Shown here piece after piece: positions 15,765 to 22,673 of a DNA stretch of 64,000 bases. This stretch comes from Lachnospiraceae bacterium P6B14. GTDB taxonomy: Bacteria; Bacillota; Clostridia; Lachnospirales; Lachnospiraceae. Within the stretch, counting starts at the first letter, position 1. Each line of letters starts with the position of its first letter. The stretch is taken from positions 1 to 64,000 of the forward strand of contig JHWZ01000005.1 of NCBI GenBank assembly GCA_000687695.1. Direction: 5' to 3'. A program made the translations under genes and the position numbers. The notes beneath the pieces were generated by a model. It was not told where the DNA came from. It worked only from the letters and a program-made list of their open reading frames with translations, and did not search any database.

Positions 15765-16721
15765 GTGATGACGAATTATATGCTTCCCTGTACATGGAAG
15801 AGCAATCTCGGATATAAAGGATTTGCGAGTAGAGTTTACATGGATCTATTATCGGATTGGGAAAAACAAAACGAGAAATACCTTTCAGATAATGGTATTA
15901 TGAGAAAAGATTCTAATACTGCAAGTTTCGATTTCTTCAGATTCCAAAGAAGAATAATTCTTCCAAAGCCGCGCAAGATTAAGGTGGCAAGGGAGTTTAG
16001 TTGTCCGAAAGACTATGAAAGTACTCTTGAAAGATTGAAAAGAAGAATCAGAAATGGCGATAACATTAATCATTATTTGTCCAGAAGAATTCTAGATTTG
16101 AATAAAAATGATGGCTTGTTAGATGATTGGGGAATATATCATTTTCATCTATCGGATACAGTTTTAAAGAATGATCCTAGATTTATGGATCGTTCCGATT
16201 GGTTGCTTATGGCGTGGGTTACCGATGAATGCGTTTATTTTATAAAGTGTGTGGAACATGAATCTCCGACAGAACAGGTGTGGGTGAATGATAAATGGCT
16301 GGAAATCGTTCGCGATAATTGGCCTGAACTGATAGAATTCTCTAAGGTTTCTGATGCGGTAATGGAGAATGATATCCTTCCAATGGAAAGGTATAAAGCA
16401 AGAAAAAAAGGCATTTTGATGCCTACGAAATTGTCGGACGGTACTGTTCTCACTTTTCCGGGTGGAGGGTATAATTCGTGTGGATCATCTTTGATGGCGT
16501 GTAAGGCCTATAACCATTATTATAATAATTTGGCAGAGGTTGAAGTATTATTGAGGGAGTATTTCCCATCGATCATGATTGATTCGTCCGGAATAGACTA
16601 TCCTTGCTATTGTTTTAAACTGATTAAATATGAGGATAATATTTGGATCTTCGAGAAGAACATGAAGATGTTTGTCTGCGTGTATCAGGACGATGGAAAA
16701 TGGGCGTTGGATTGTTATTAG
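15765..16721 (+). CDS. Uncharacterised 318-aa protein
   Basis: I do not recognise this protein. It has no signal peptide or membrane segment, is rich in aromatic and charged residues, and has a Cys-containing C-terminal part (GGGYNSCGSSLMACKAY, IDYPCYCFKLIKYED). The middle stretch (DWLLMAWVTDECVYFIKCVE) looks like a beta-rich globular domain. It follows the FtsK-like gene by 91 bp and begins with two possible starts (ATG ACG...; GGAGG lies eight bases before). A functional link with the ATPase is possible but unproven. Confidence 0.6.
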   Translation: MMTNYMLPCTWKSNLGYKGFASRVYMDLLSDWEKQNEKYLSDNGIMRKDSNTASFDFFRFQRRIILPKPRKIKVAREFSCPKDYESTLERLKRRIRNGDNINHYLSRRILDLNKNDGLLDDWGIYHFHLSDTVLKNDPRFMDRSDWLLMAWVTDECVYFIKCVEHESPTEQVWVNDKWLEIVRDNWPELIEFSKVSDAVMENDILPMERYKARKKGILMPTKLSDGTVLTFPGGGYNSCGSSLMACKAYNHYYNNLAEVEVLLREYFPSIMIDSSGIDYPCYCFKLIKYEDNIWIFEKNMKMFVCVYQDDGKWALDCY

Positions 16722-16736
16722 AGGAGGATCAGTGAG

Positions 16737-16901
16737 ATGGAGATTTGTCCAAGGTGTGGGAATATTCTTAAAGACGGATTCTGTGATGCTTGCGGGTATC
16801 CGACTAATTGGATTATCATGAGGCTGCGTGTCGGCACATTTTTCAAAATCATAAACCGTGCGGATGATATGGAGGAGCTATGTTTGGGAAGAAGAGGATA
16901 A
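16737..16901 (+). CDS. Short zinc-ribbon protein
   Basis: A 54-aa ORF that starts MEICPRCGNILKDGFCDACG: two C-x-x-C knuckles of a zinc ribbon, followed by a hydrophobic/basic stretch. A GAGGAGG site sits seven bases before the start and the gap from the upstream gene is 15 bp. Its last codons overlap the next gene. The C-terminal 25 residues look unrelated to the ribbon and may come from a fusion, as with other genes in this array. Function unknown. Confidence 0.6.
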   Translation: MEICPRCGNILKDGFCDACGYPTNWIIMRLRVGTFFKIINRADDMEELCLGRRG

Positions 16902-17122
16902 GCGAGCTGGATGCTTTGTTTGAGTCGCTCGCGATGAATAAGTCGAATAATTATAAGGATGCGGCGAAGAAGGATTATGAGGATATCTGTGCGAAGCTTG
17001 AGGGGTATCGGGCGAGCGGGGAGTATTCGGAGAAGGTGCTGAAGCCGTATGTGGAGAGGATGATGGAGCTGGCGCCGGTGATGGAGAATTATAATCATCA
17101 GAATAATGTGAGGAGTTACTGA
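16880..17122 (+). CDS. Small helical protein of unknown function
   Basis: An 80-aa, mainly helical, charged protein (ISELDALFESLAMNKSNNYK, then AAKKDYEDICAKLEGY). The ribosome site GGAGG lies inside the zinc-ribbon gene. Its last ~12 codons and stop region (MENYNHQNNVRS) recur at 18268-18300 and 19898-19941 as detached fragments, so it has been a recombination donor. I recognise no family. Confidence 0.6.
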   Translation: MFGKKRISELDALFESLAMNKSNNYKDAAKKDYEDICAKLEGYRASGEYSEKVLKPYVERMMELAPVMENYNHQNNVRSY

Positions 17123-17146
17123 TGGAGAGTGTGTCGGGGTATTTTT

Positions 17147-17172
17147 ATAGGGCGTGATACGCCCTATTTTTG
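17147..17172 (+). terminator. Terminator upstream of Rpn gene copy 1
   Basis: Stem ATAGGGCG / CGCCCTAT with loop TGATA followed by TTTT. It separates the preceding cassette genes from the Rpn promoter and is repeated at 27363-27385. Confidence 0.7.
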
Positions 17173-17207
17173 TGTCTAAATGGTAGGATTCGATGTCTAA
17201 ATGGCTA

Positions 17208-17236
17208 TTGACTTAGTATTCCATTGGTGTTATCAT
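17208..17236 (+). promoter_or_regulatory. Promoter of Rpn gene copy 1
   Basis: TTGACT, 17-bp spacer, TATCAT, about 40 bp before the gene. The identical promoter precedes copy 2. Confidence 0.65.
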
Positions 17237-17275
17237 TTTATATAGCAACAAAGACCCTCCGGTAAGGAGGGAAAT

Positions 17276-18217
17276 ATGTATAATTTTAATGAGTTATCTT
17301 CACGTATCGATTCCTACGATGTACGTGCGAGGTACGATGCAGCTTGTAAACGCCTTTTGGCAAACCGGCAGATTTTAGCCAGGATTCTGAAAGCCTGCGT
17401 GTCGGAGTTTTTTGACTGTGATGTCGGGGATATCGAGGAAAAGTACATCGAGGGTACACCCGAGATTTCCGTGATTCCGGTTCATCAGGATGTAGAGTTT
17501 ATCGAGGGGATGAATACGGAGGATGCTTCTGAGTCGGAGGGAACCGTCTACTATGATATTCGCTTTTATGCGATATCTCCGGTGGAGGGTGGTTTGATTC
17601 GGCTTATTATCAATGTTGAAGCGCAGAACTCTTTCAATCCCGGATATCCTATCGTCAAGCGCGGGATTTATTATGGGAGCCGTATGATCTCGGCTCAGCG
17701 AGGGACGGTGTTTGACGGGCAGCATTACGAAAAGATCGAGAAGGTGTACAGCATTTGGATATGCCCTGATCCGCCTGCGAAAAGGAGAAACTCGATATGC
17801 GAGTATTCGTTTGACGAGAAGGTGCATGTTGGGTCCGGCGGTGAGAGCAAGGCGAACTATGATCTGATGACCGTGATGATGGTTTGCTTGGGTGGACCGG
17901 ATGATGAGAATTATTCAGGCGTGATCAAGATGCTTGATGTGCTTCTTTCGGATAGGATTGAACCGGGTGAGAAGAAAAAGGTTTTAAATGATGAGTTTGA
18001 TATTCGCATGACGAGTGATTTGGATGAGGAGGCGATGGATATGTGTAATCTTTCACAGGGGGTAATTGATCGTGCAACAATTGAGCATGTAATAAGTATT
18101 CATAAGAAAACCGGGAAAAGCTTAGAGGAGTGTATGGATTTGATAGGAGTTTCTGAGGAAATGTATGAGATGTATACAAGAAAGATCGAGGAGAAGATGG
18201 GGCTTCAGCCGGTATGA
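17276..18217 (+). CDS. Rpn-family PD-(D/E)XK nuclease/putative transposase
   Basis: A 313-aa protein of the Rpn group (recombination-promoting nucleases related to the transposase_31/PD-(D/E)XK transposase families). The nuclease core is at residues about 90-130: the strand with D in YYDIRFYAIS, then LIRLIINVEAQNSF with the E-x-Q pair, and YPIVKRGIYYGSRMIS after it. Residues 255-313 form a separate C-terminal region with an internal ribosome site and ATG. It has its own promoter, an AAGGAGGG ribosome site, and terminators on both sides, so it is a self-contained unit. A second copy with the same flanks lies 10 kb away. Rpn proteins of E. coli are DNA nucleases that raise RecA-independent recombination and can act in phage defence. 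Confidence 0.82.
   Translation: MYNFNELSSRIDSYDVRARYDAACKRLLANRQILARILKACVSEFFDCDVGDIEEKYIEGTPEISVIPVHQDVEFIEGMNTEDASESEGTVYYDIRFYAISPVEGGLIRLIINVEAQNSFNPGYPIVKRGIYYGSRMISAQRGTVFDGQHYEKIEKVYSIWICPDPPAKRRNSICEYSFDEKVHVGSGGESKANYDLMTVMMVCLGGPDDENYSGVIKMLDVLLSDRIEPGEKKKVLNDEFDIRMTSDLDEEAMDMCNLSQGVIDRATIEHVISIHKKTGKSLEECMDLIGVSEEMYEMYTRKIEEKMGLQPV
18041..18217 (+). CDS. Possible intragenic Rpn short product (antitoxin-like)
   Basis: Inside the Rpn gene, a GAGGAGG sequence (18026-18032) lies eight bases before an in-frame ATG. This would yield a 58-aa protein equal to the Rpn C-terminus (MCNLSQGVIDRATIEHVISI and onward). In E. coli, Rpn toxins are restrained by a short in-frame product made from an internal start, so this is the expected position for one. 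The same site is kept in copy 2 at 28243-28260. Seen: the site and frame. Inferred: translation and antitoxin role. Confidence 0.45.
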   Translation: MCNLSQGVIDRATIEHVISIHKKTGKSLEECMDLIGVSEEMYEMYTRKIEEKMGLQPV

Positions 18218-18233
18218 TTTAGTGTTTGATGGA

Positions 18234-18268
18234 TAGCAGGCAGTTCTGGTGGGCTGCTTGCTATTTTT
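18234..18268 (+). terminator. Terminator after Rpn copy 1
   Basis: Imperfect stem TAGCAGGCAG / CTGCTTGCTA followed by TTTTT. The same hairpin follows Rpn copy 2 (28535-28569), and a relative lies at 37231-37260. Confidence 0.7.
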
Positions 18269-18363
18269 ATAATCATCAGAATAATGTGAGGAGTTTTTGA
18301 TGGAGAAGGAGTATAATCAGTATCAGATGCGGTTGCAGTAGTGCGTACGCAGGAGGCGTAAAT
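18268..18363 (+). repeat. Patch of gene fragments after Rpn copy 1
   Basis: Bases 18268-18300 repeat the 3' end of the helical gene at 16880-17122 (AATCATCAGAATAATG...). They are followed by a piece like the 3' part of the EF-hand ORF at 24686-24862 (GGAGTATAATCAGTATC) and then GTACGCAGGAGGCGTAAAT, which supplies the ribosome site of the next gene. The whole patch is repeated at 19898-20007. Confidence 0.75.
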
Positions 18364-18579
18364 ATGGATATCAGATCGGCGCTTATTAAAGATACAACGA
18401 AGGAAGAGCGTGAGGATATCATCAGAAAGTCTTTGGACTGCGGTGGTGGTTGTGAGAACTGCTCGTCATGTTGGCTTGGTGGTGGTTCGCCCTGGGATAT
18501 GTATCAGGAATACATCGATGGAAAGAAAGAGATTGCAGAGATCAATATGGAATACAATGCAAGATATCTGCATGGGTGA
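18364..18579 (+). CDS. Small Cys-rich protein, paralogue 1
   Basis: A 71-aa protein with CGGGCENCSSCW (C-x-x-x-C-x-x-C spacing), probably a metal site, followed by a helix with DMYQEYIDGKKEIAEIN. It resembles the next gene (CISDCDMCGLC, AYRDYIEGNRSFDEV), so the pair arose by duplication. The ribosome site GCAGGAGGCG lies in a repeated fragment. Its 5' end alone is found again at 20005-20039. I recognise no named family. Confidence 0.65.
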   Translation: MDIRSALIKDTTKEEREDIIRKSLDCGGGCENCSSCWLGGGSPWDMYQEYIDGKKEIAEINMEYNARYLHG

Positions 18580-18604
18580 GTATTGACACGAGAGGAAACA
18601 CACT

Positions 18605-18802
18605 ATGGGGAATCCGCCGGAGATTCTAGAATCCACTGTTGATGAGAGAAGGGAATACATAAAGAAGCGTTATCCGTGTATATCAGATTGTGATATGTGC
18701 GGGTTGTGTACAGTATTCCGGGGAAAAGATCCGGAGTTGGCATATCGGGATTATATCGAGGGAAATAGATCATTTGATGAGGTATCAGCGTATTATAGAT
18801 GA
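18605..18802 (+). CDS. Small Cys-rich protein, paralogue 2
   Basis: A 65-aa protein, probably metal binding, with CISDCDMCGLC near the middle and the helix AYRDYIEGNRSFDEV shared with the preceding gene. The ribosome site is weak. The stop codon lies in a sequence (CAGCGTATTATAGATGAA) that also ends the EF-hand ORF at 24834, and six bases later the DUF1810 tail begins. The 3' flank is therefore a recombination joint. Confidence 0.6.
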   Translation: MGNPPEILESTVDERREYIKKRYPCISDCDMCGLCTVFRGKDPELAYRDYIEGNRSFDEVSAYYR

Positions 18803-18807
18803 ACTGG

Positions 18808-18905
18808 GAGGATCGGAACATTTTTCTGAAGGTGCTTGACAAGTTCTTTGATGGAAAGAAGGATACGAGGACGTTGGCGATATTGAGGCAGATTGGGGGA
18901 GTGAC
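18808..18905 (+). pseudogene. DUF1810 3' fragment carrying the next gene's ribosome site
   Basis: Identical to the end of the complete DUF1810 gene (25218-25315): DRNIFLKVLDKFFDGKKDTR and onward. It lacks the 5' two thirds. The final codons contain GGGGGAGTGAC, which is the ribosome-binding site of the membrane-protein gene that follows. Confidence 0.85.
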
Positions 18906-19250
18906 ATGTTTGGGTTGATTATTACCGGTGTGATCTTCGGTGTATGCGCTCTGATCATGTTCGGGATAGGTATATCGCAGTTTCGTAGTTCTGAGCCGGT
19001 CGGTTTTTATACGGGGATAAAACCTCCGACGCGGGATGAAATATCGGACGTGGAAGCATGGAACAAGAAACATGCGATCATGTGGATTGTTTATGGGTGC
19101 TGTATTGTTATTTCATGGATGATTGGCTTCTTTATCGGAAGCGGCAACATTCTCGTGGTGGTGCCATACTGTGTCGGACTGATTGTACCGATCATCGTTA
19201 TGGTTGTGTGTCACCATAGGCTTGTAAAGAAGTATTATGTGAAAGGGTAG
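18906..19250 (+). CDS. Small membrane protein, SdpI-like signature, copy 1
   Basis: A 114-aa protein with three predicted membrane segments (GLIITGVIFGVCALIMFGI; MWIVYGCCIVISWMIGFFIG; ILVVVPYCVGLIVPIIVMVV). Between them lies GFYTGIKPP...EAWNKKH, which recalls the conserved loop of SdpI-type immunity proteins. That assignment is tentative. Its first ~200 bases and all of the preceding DUF1810 tail are identical to copy 2 at 25316-25657. From position 19110 onward the two differ at roughly one base in five, a sharp mosaic boundary. Confidence 0.7.
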   Translation: MFGLIITGVIFGVCALIMFGIGISQFRSSEPVGFYTGIKPPTRDEISDVEAWNKKHAIMWIVYGCCIVISWMIGFFIGSGNILVVVPYCVGLIVPIIVMVVCHHRLVKKYYVKG

Positions 19251-19252
19251 CT

Positions 19253-19837
19253 ATGGTTATACCGTTAAGATATGGGAATACCAATACATTTCTAATCAAA
19301 GGTGGTAAGGGAAGTGTATTGGTGGATACGGACTATGCTGGTACGATGCCTGCGTTTTACAAAACGATCAAGGCAAAAGGGGTTAAGGTTTCCGATATTA
19401 CATATGTACTGGCTACACATTATCATCCGGATCATATCGGTTTGGTCAGTGAGCTGATGGATCAGGGGGTAAAACTGGTATTGCTGGAGTCGCAGACAAG
19501 ATCAGTTCATTTCTCTGATAGGATTTTTGAGAATGAATCGAGGATAGATTACAAACCGATTGATGAGAAAGCGGCTTTAATCCTTAGATTTGAAGAGAGC
19601 AGATCATTTTTTGAAGGTTTGGGTATAGAAGGAGAGATAATCGCTACGCCAAGTCACAGTGAGGACAGTATTTCTGTCATTCTTGATGAGGGAATATGCT
19701 TGGTCGGGGATCTCGAGCCCTACGAGTATCTTGAGGCATATGAGGATAATGAAAAGCTCCGGAAGGATTGGGAGAAGGTGATTTCATTTCATCCAAGGAG
19801 AGTATGCTATGCTCATGCAAATGAGAAGTTATTCTAA
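19253..19837 (+). CDS. Metallo-beta-lactamase-fold hydrolase
   Basis: A 194-aa enzyme of the metallo-beta-lactamase superfamily. The zinc motif is THYHPDHIG (H-x-H-x-D-H), with later ligands in ATPSHSEDSISV and LVGDLEP. Members hydrolyse thioesters, lactones or phosphodiesters; the substrate cannot be told. It starts 3 bp after the membrane-protein gene (GTGAAAGGGTAGCTATGG), so the two are probably co-translated. It is slightly short for the fold but appears complete. Confidence 0.88.
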   Translation: MVIPLRYGNTNTFLIKGGKGSVLVDTDYAGTMPAFYKTIKAKGVKVSDITYVLATHYHPDHIGLVSELMDQGVKLVLLESQTRSVHFSDRIFENESRIDYKPIDEKAALILRFEESRSFFEGLGIEGEIIATPSHSEDSISVILDEGICLVGDLEPYEYLEAYEDNEKLRKDWEKVISFHPRRVCYAHANEKLF

Positions 19838-19846
19838 TTCGAGTAG

Positions 19847-20093
19847 GAGGTGTGCGGTGTCTGTATATCAGGCGTTCCGGGATGTGAACACGGCCGGTGA
19901 TGGAGAATTATAATCATCAGAATAATGTGAGGAGTTTTTGATGGAGAAGGAGTATAATCAGTATCAGATGCGGTTGCAGTAGTGCGTACGCAGGAGGCGT
20001 AAATATGGATATCAGATCGGTGCTTATTAAAGATACATCGATGGGAAGAAGGATACGAGGACGCTGGCGATACTGAGGCAGATTGGAGAGTGA
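19847..20093 (+). repeat. Chimeric stretch of four gene fragments
   Basis: In order: a piece of the C_GCAxxG-family gene (frame SVYQAFRDVNTAGD, compare 26166-26235); the 3' end of the helical gene 16880-17122; the EF-hand-like fragment and leader also seen at 18300-18363; the 5' end of Cys-rich paralogue 1 (MDIRSVLIKDT); and the last ~54 bases of DUF1810. No complete gene is present. The end GGAGAGTGAC provides the ribosome site of the GNAT gene that follows. Confidence 0.8.
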
Positions 20094-20094
20094 C

Positions 20095-20685
20095 ATGATA
20101 AAGCGAGTTGAAAGCATTAACGAGAAGCAATTGGATTTTATCCGAAAAACAGTCGGTGAAGCCTTTGTAACGAACGAGTTGTTTCACGACTGGGGTTCTG
20201 TTTCAGAGCGTCGGGGCTCTGTTATGACCTATATGTCACTTTATGTTGATTACGTCTATCGAGCCCGGTGTCTGTTTGCGAATGAGGAAATGACTGGTTT
20301 TATTGGTCTTGAAGATTCCGGAAAAAAGAAAGTATGGCCACAGATACGGATGTTGTTTGGGATGGTTTTTAGGATAAGGCCATCCAAGGTTCGCCGTATG
20401 TTGCATTTTGCTAAACAAATCGGAAAATCCAACGATAGATATGCAAAGAAAAGACATTTGGATGTATTGATGGTTTGTGTTGACAAAGCACATCAGGGAG
20501 AAGGAATTGCCTCAGAACTGGTTCGTTTTGCAAAGAAAGTGTCTGATAAGAAGGGGATTCCGCTTCTGTTTGACACGGATATGAAGGATTATGCGGAGAT
20601 GTATCAGCATCTTGGGTGCGAGTTGTACAATACAGTAACGGCCGATAACGGCGTGACAAGGTATAGTTTGTGTTATCATCGATGA
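20095..20685 (+). CDS. GNAT-family acetyltransferase
   Basis: A 196-aa N-acetyltransferase. The acetyl-CoA region is near residues 125-150: KRHLDVLMVCVDKAHQGEG, then IASELVRFAKK, with the R/Q-x-x-G-x-A/G loop. A long N-terminal part with EMTGFIGLED forms the first strands. The acceptor is unknown. I start at the ATG directly after the DUF1810 tail, whose GGAGAGTGAC is a good ribosome site. It is one of four GNAT-type genes (one broken) in the array. Confidence 0.85.
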   Translation: MIKRVESINEKQLDFIRKTVGEAFVTNELFHDWGSVSERRGSVMTYMSLYVDYVYRARCLFANEEMTGFIGLEDSGKKKVWPQIRMLFGMVFRIRPSKVRRMLHFAKQIGKSNDRYAKKRHLDVLMVCVDKAHQGEGIASELVRFAKKVSDKKGIPLLFDTDMKDYAEMYQHLGCELYNTVTADNGVTRYSLCYHR

Positions 20686-20700
20686 ACAGGAGGTTGTGAG

Positions 20701-20841
20701 ATGGCAAATCATGGAGAATCAGCAAGAAAACTGCATATGAATGGAAACATGCGCGAAGGCAAAGTGAGGATGCTACAAGCTTGCTTGTAGGCATCCGAGC
20801 GCGCCCGCGACCGAGGACGAAGTCCGAGGTGTGCAGCGTCT
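20701..20841 (+). pseudogene. Broken C_GCAxxG-family gene start with inserted palindrome
   Basis: The first ~50 bases equal the start of the gene at 26136-26459 (MANHGESARKLHMNGN). At codon 17 the frame enters about 80 bp of foreign GC-rich DNA that folds into a hairpin (GATGCTACAAGC / GCTTGTAGGCATC) and stops the frame. Beyond it the gene sequence resumes (GTGTATCAGGCGTTT) and is then fused to an unrelated beta-sandwich-like domain. Confidence 0.75.
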
Positions 20842-21081
20842 GTGTATCAGGCGTTTAGAGATGTAAATACGACTGGTGAATACTATGTAGGAAGGGAACT
20901 TCCACCTGGAGAGTACAGGATATATGCTGATGAAGGCGAAGAATCCGGCTTTTTTGCCATTCTGAAGATGATGGCAGATGGAAAACGAAGTATTGTGACC
21001 AATGGTAGTTTTTCAAATCAAGCCTATGTAGAAGTTAAGGATGGACAGCTACTGGAGCTAAGGCGCTGTACACTGAAATGA
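20842..21081 (+). CDS. Small beta-rich domain fused to a C_GCAxxG fragment
   Basis: A 79-codon frame. The first ~12 residues (VYQAFRDVNTTG) come from the C_GCAxxG-family gene; the rest (EYYVGRELPPGEYRIYADEG, then SGFFAILKMM and NQAYVEVKDGQLLELRRC) belongs to a small beta-rich domain common in Firmicutes, often found in secreted proteins. Here the normal N-terminus and any signal peptide are missing. The only start is a GTG with a poor ribosome site, so it may not be expressed. Confidence 0.5.
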   Translation: MYQAFRDVNTTGEYYVGRELPPGEYRIYADEGEESGFFAILKMMADGKRSIVTNGSFSNQAYVEVKDGQLLELRRCTLK

Positions 21082-21113
21082 TTGCCAACTATTGGTTGAT
21101 AAGGAGTCAGGAT

Positions 21114-22157
21114 ATGGATAGAGAATTCTATGAAGGAATCAAGGAAATACTCGATTCTGCAAGAAATAAAGTATATCAGACAGCCAATTTCGCGATGGTT
21201 GAGGCTTACTGGCAGATTGGTAAATCTATTATTGAAGAGCAAGGTGGTGAAGATCGTGCTGAATACGGAACCGGTCTGATAAAGGAACTATCTGCACAGA
21301 TGACAAAGGACTTCGGTAAGGGCTTTACTGTTGCAAATCTAAAGAACATGAGGCAGTTTTATCAGACCTTTCCAAATGGCTACGCGCTGCGTAGCGAATT
21401 GAGTTGGACACATTATCGGCTGTTGATGAGAGTTGAGAACGATACCGCAAGGCAGTTTTATCTTGATGAAGCGGTGAAGTCGCAATGGAGTACCAGGCAG
21501 TTGGAAAGACAGATTAATTCATTTTTTTACGAGCGATTGTTATCAAGTAAGGATAGGGAAGCGGTGTCACAGGAAATTCAGACATTAGAACCTTCAAAAA
21601 GCCCGGAGGACATCATACGTGATCCATATGTGTTGGAGTTTCTCGGGCTTACTCCCAATGATGATTTTTATGAGAGTGATTTGGAGCAGGCACTGATTAC
21701 TCATTTACAGAAATTTCTTCTTGAGCTTGGTAGAGGTTTCTCATTTGTGGCGAGGCAGAAACGAATAACATTTGATGGACGACATTTTAGAATTGATCTT
21801 GTTTTTTACAACTATATTTTGAAATGCTTTGTCCTGATTGATTTGAAGATAGGAGATTTGACACATCAGGATCTTGGTCAAATGCAGATGTATGTGCATT
21901 ACTATGAGCGTGAGCTTATGAACGAGGGAGATAATCCTCCGATTGGTATTGTACTATGTGCTGACAAGAGCGATGCTGTGGTACGATATACGCTTCCTGA
22001 TGATGAGACACAGGTGTTTGCGTCAAAATACAAACTGTATCTTCCTACAGAGGAAGAACTGCTGAAAGAACTGAAACAAGAATACCAGGCGTTGGAGGCT
22101 GAAAAACAGGGTGATCCCGCACTCTTAGAATCTGAAATAAAACAAAATGATGAGTGA
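21114..22157 (+). CDS. DUF1016/YhcG-family PD-(D/E)XK nuclease
   Basis: A 347-aa protein with the two-part architecture of the YhcG family. The N-terminal DUF1016 helical domain is at about 15-150 (AYWQIGKSIIEEQGGEDRAE, LRSELSWTHYRLLMRVE). The C-terminal PD-(D/E)XK nuclease domain is at about 175-320 (PYVLEFLGL, RQKRITFDGRHFRIDLVFY, FVLIDLKIGDLTH), where D of RIDLVFY and D-x-K of IDLKIG form the active site. Such proteins occur with restriction systems and mobile DNA. The start follows AAGGAG. An internally deleted copy lies at 14109-14399. Confidence 0.9.
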   Translation: MDREFYEGIKEILDSARNKVYQTANFAMVEAYWQIGKSIIEEQGGEDRAEYGTGLIKELSAQMTKDFGKGFTVANLKNMRQFYQTFPNGYALRSELSWTHYRLLMRVENDTARQFYLDEAVKSQWSTRQLERQINSFFYERLLSSKDREAVSQEIQTLEPSKSPEDIIRDPYVLEFLGLTPNDDFYESDLEQALITHLQKFLLELGRGFSFVARQKRITFDGRHFRIDLVFYNYILKCFVLIDLKIGDLTHQDLGQMQMYVHYYERELMNEGDNPPIGIVLCADKSDAVVRYTLPDDETQVFASKYKLYLPTEEELLKELKQEYQALEAEKQGDPALLESEIKQNDE

Positions 22158-22318
22158 TGAATGTTTATCAGGTTTGCCGGGAGAAGCTAGATTTTACTCG
22201 AGAGCAGGCGGCGGAGACAGATGAGGATCGGAGCATTTTTCTGAAGGTGCTTGACAAGTTCTTTGATGGGAAGAAGGATACGAGGACGCTGGAGATACTG
22301 AAGCAGATTGGGGAGTGA
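22157..22318 (+). pseudogene. In-frame chimera: XRE N-terminus fused to DUF1810 C-terminus
   Basis: A 53-codon frame overlapping the DUF1016 stop. Residues 1-20 equal the XRE remnant at 14406; residues 21-53 (TDEDRSIFLKVLDKFFDGKK and onward to QIGE) equal the DUF1810 tail. The joint falls in GGCGGCGGAG, a sequence present in both parents, so recombination at short homology is visible. The last codons carry GGGGAGTGAC, the ribosome site of the next gene. Confidence 0.85.
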
Positions 22319-22321
22319 CAA

Positions 22322-22642
22322 ATGGTAGTGGCTATTATCATGTTTGCAATAGCAGGTGTGAACCTTATCATTGGATTCCTTCAGTTTTTTGAGAGAGGAC
22401 CACTGATGAATAATGCATATCTATATGCATCCAAACAACAACGGGAATCTATGAATAAAAAACCATATTATCGCCAGTCAGCGATTGTGTTTTTTCTGTT
22501 GAGTGTTATTTTTATCATTGTCGGTTTATCTGTGGTGATGGAAGACTATCGGATTACGTTTCTGGAGTTTCCGGTTATGACAGGGATCGTTATATATGCG
22601 ATAGTATCTTCTATGAGAATAAACAAGAAAGAAAAGAGATGA
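22322..22642 (+). CDS. DUF3784-type small membrane protein
   Basis: A 106-aa membrane protein with three hydrophobic segments (AIIMFAIAGVNLIIGFLQF; IVFFLLSVIFIIVGLSVV; FPVMTGIVIYAIV) and a polar loop after the first, as in the DUF3784 family. The ATG comes three bases after the stop of the chimeric ORF, whose GGGGAG is the ribosome site. Function unknown. Confidence 0.7.
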   Translation: MVVAIIMFAIAGVNLIIGFLQFFERGPLMNNAYLYASKQQRESMNKKPYYRQSAIVFFLLSVIFIIVGLSVVMEDYRITFLEFPVMTGIVIYAIVSSMRINKKEKR

Positions 22643-22673
22643 GCAGTCCTTAAATGACGGAGGGTTGAATTAT

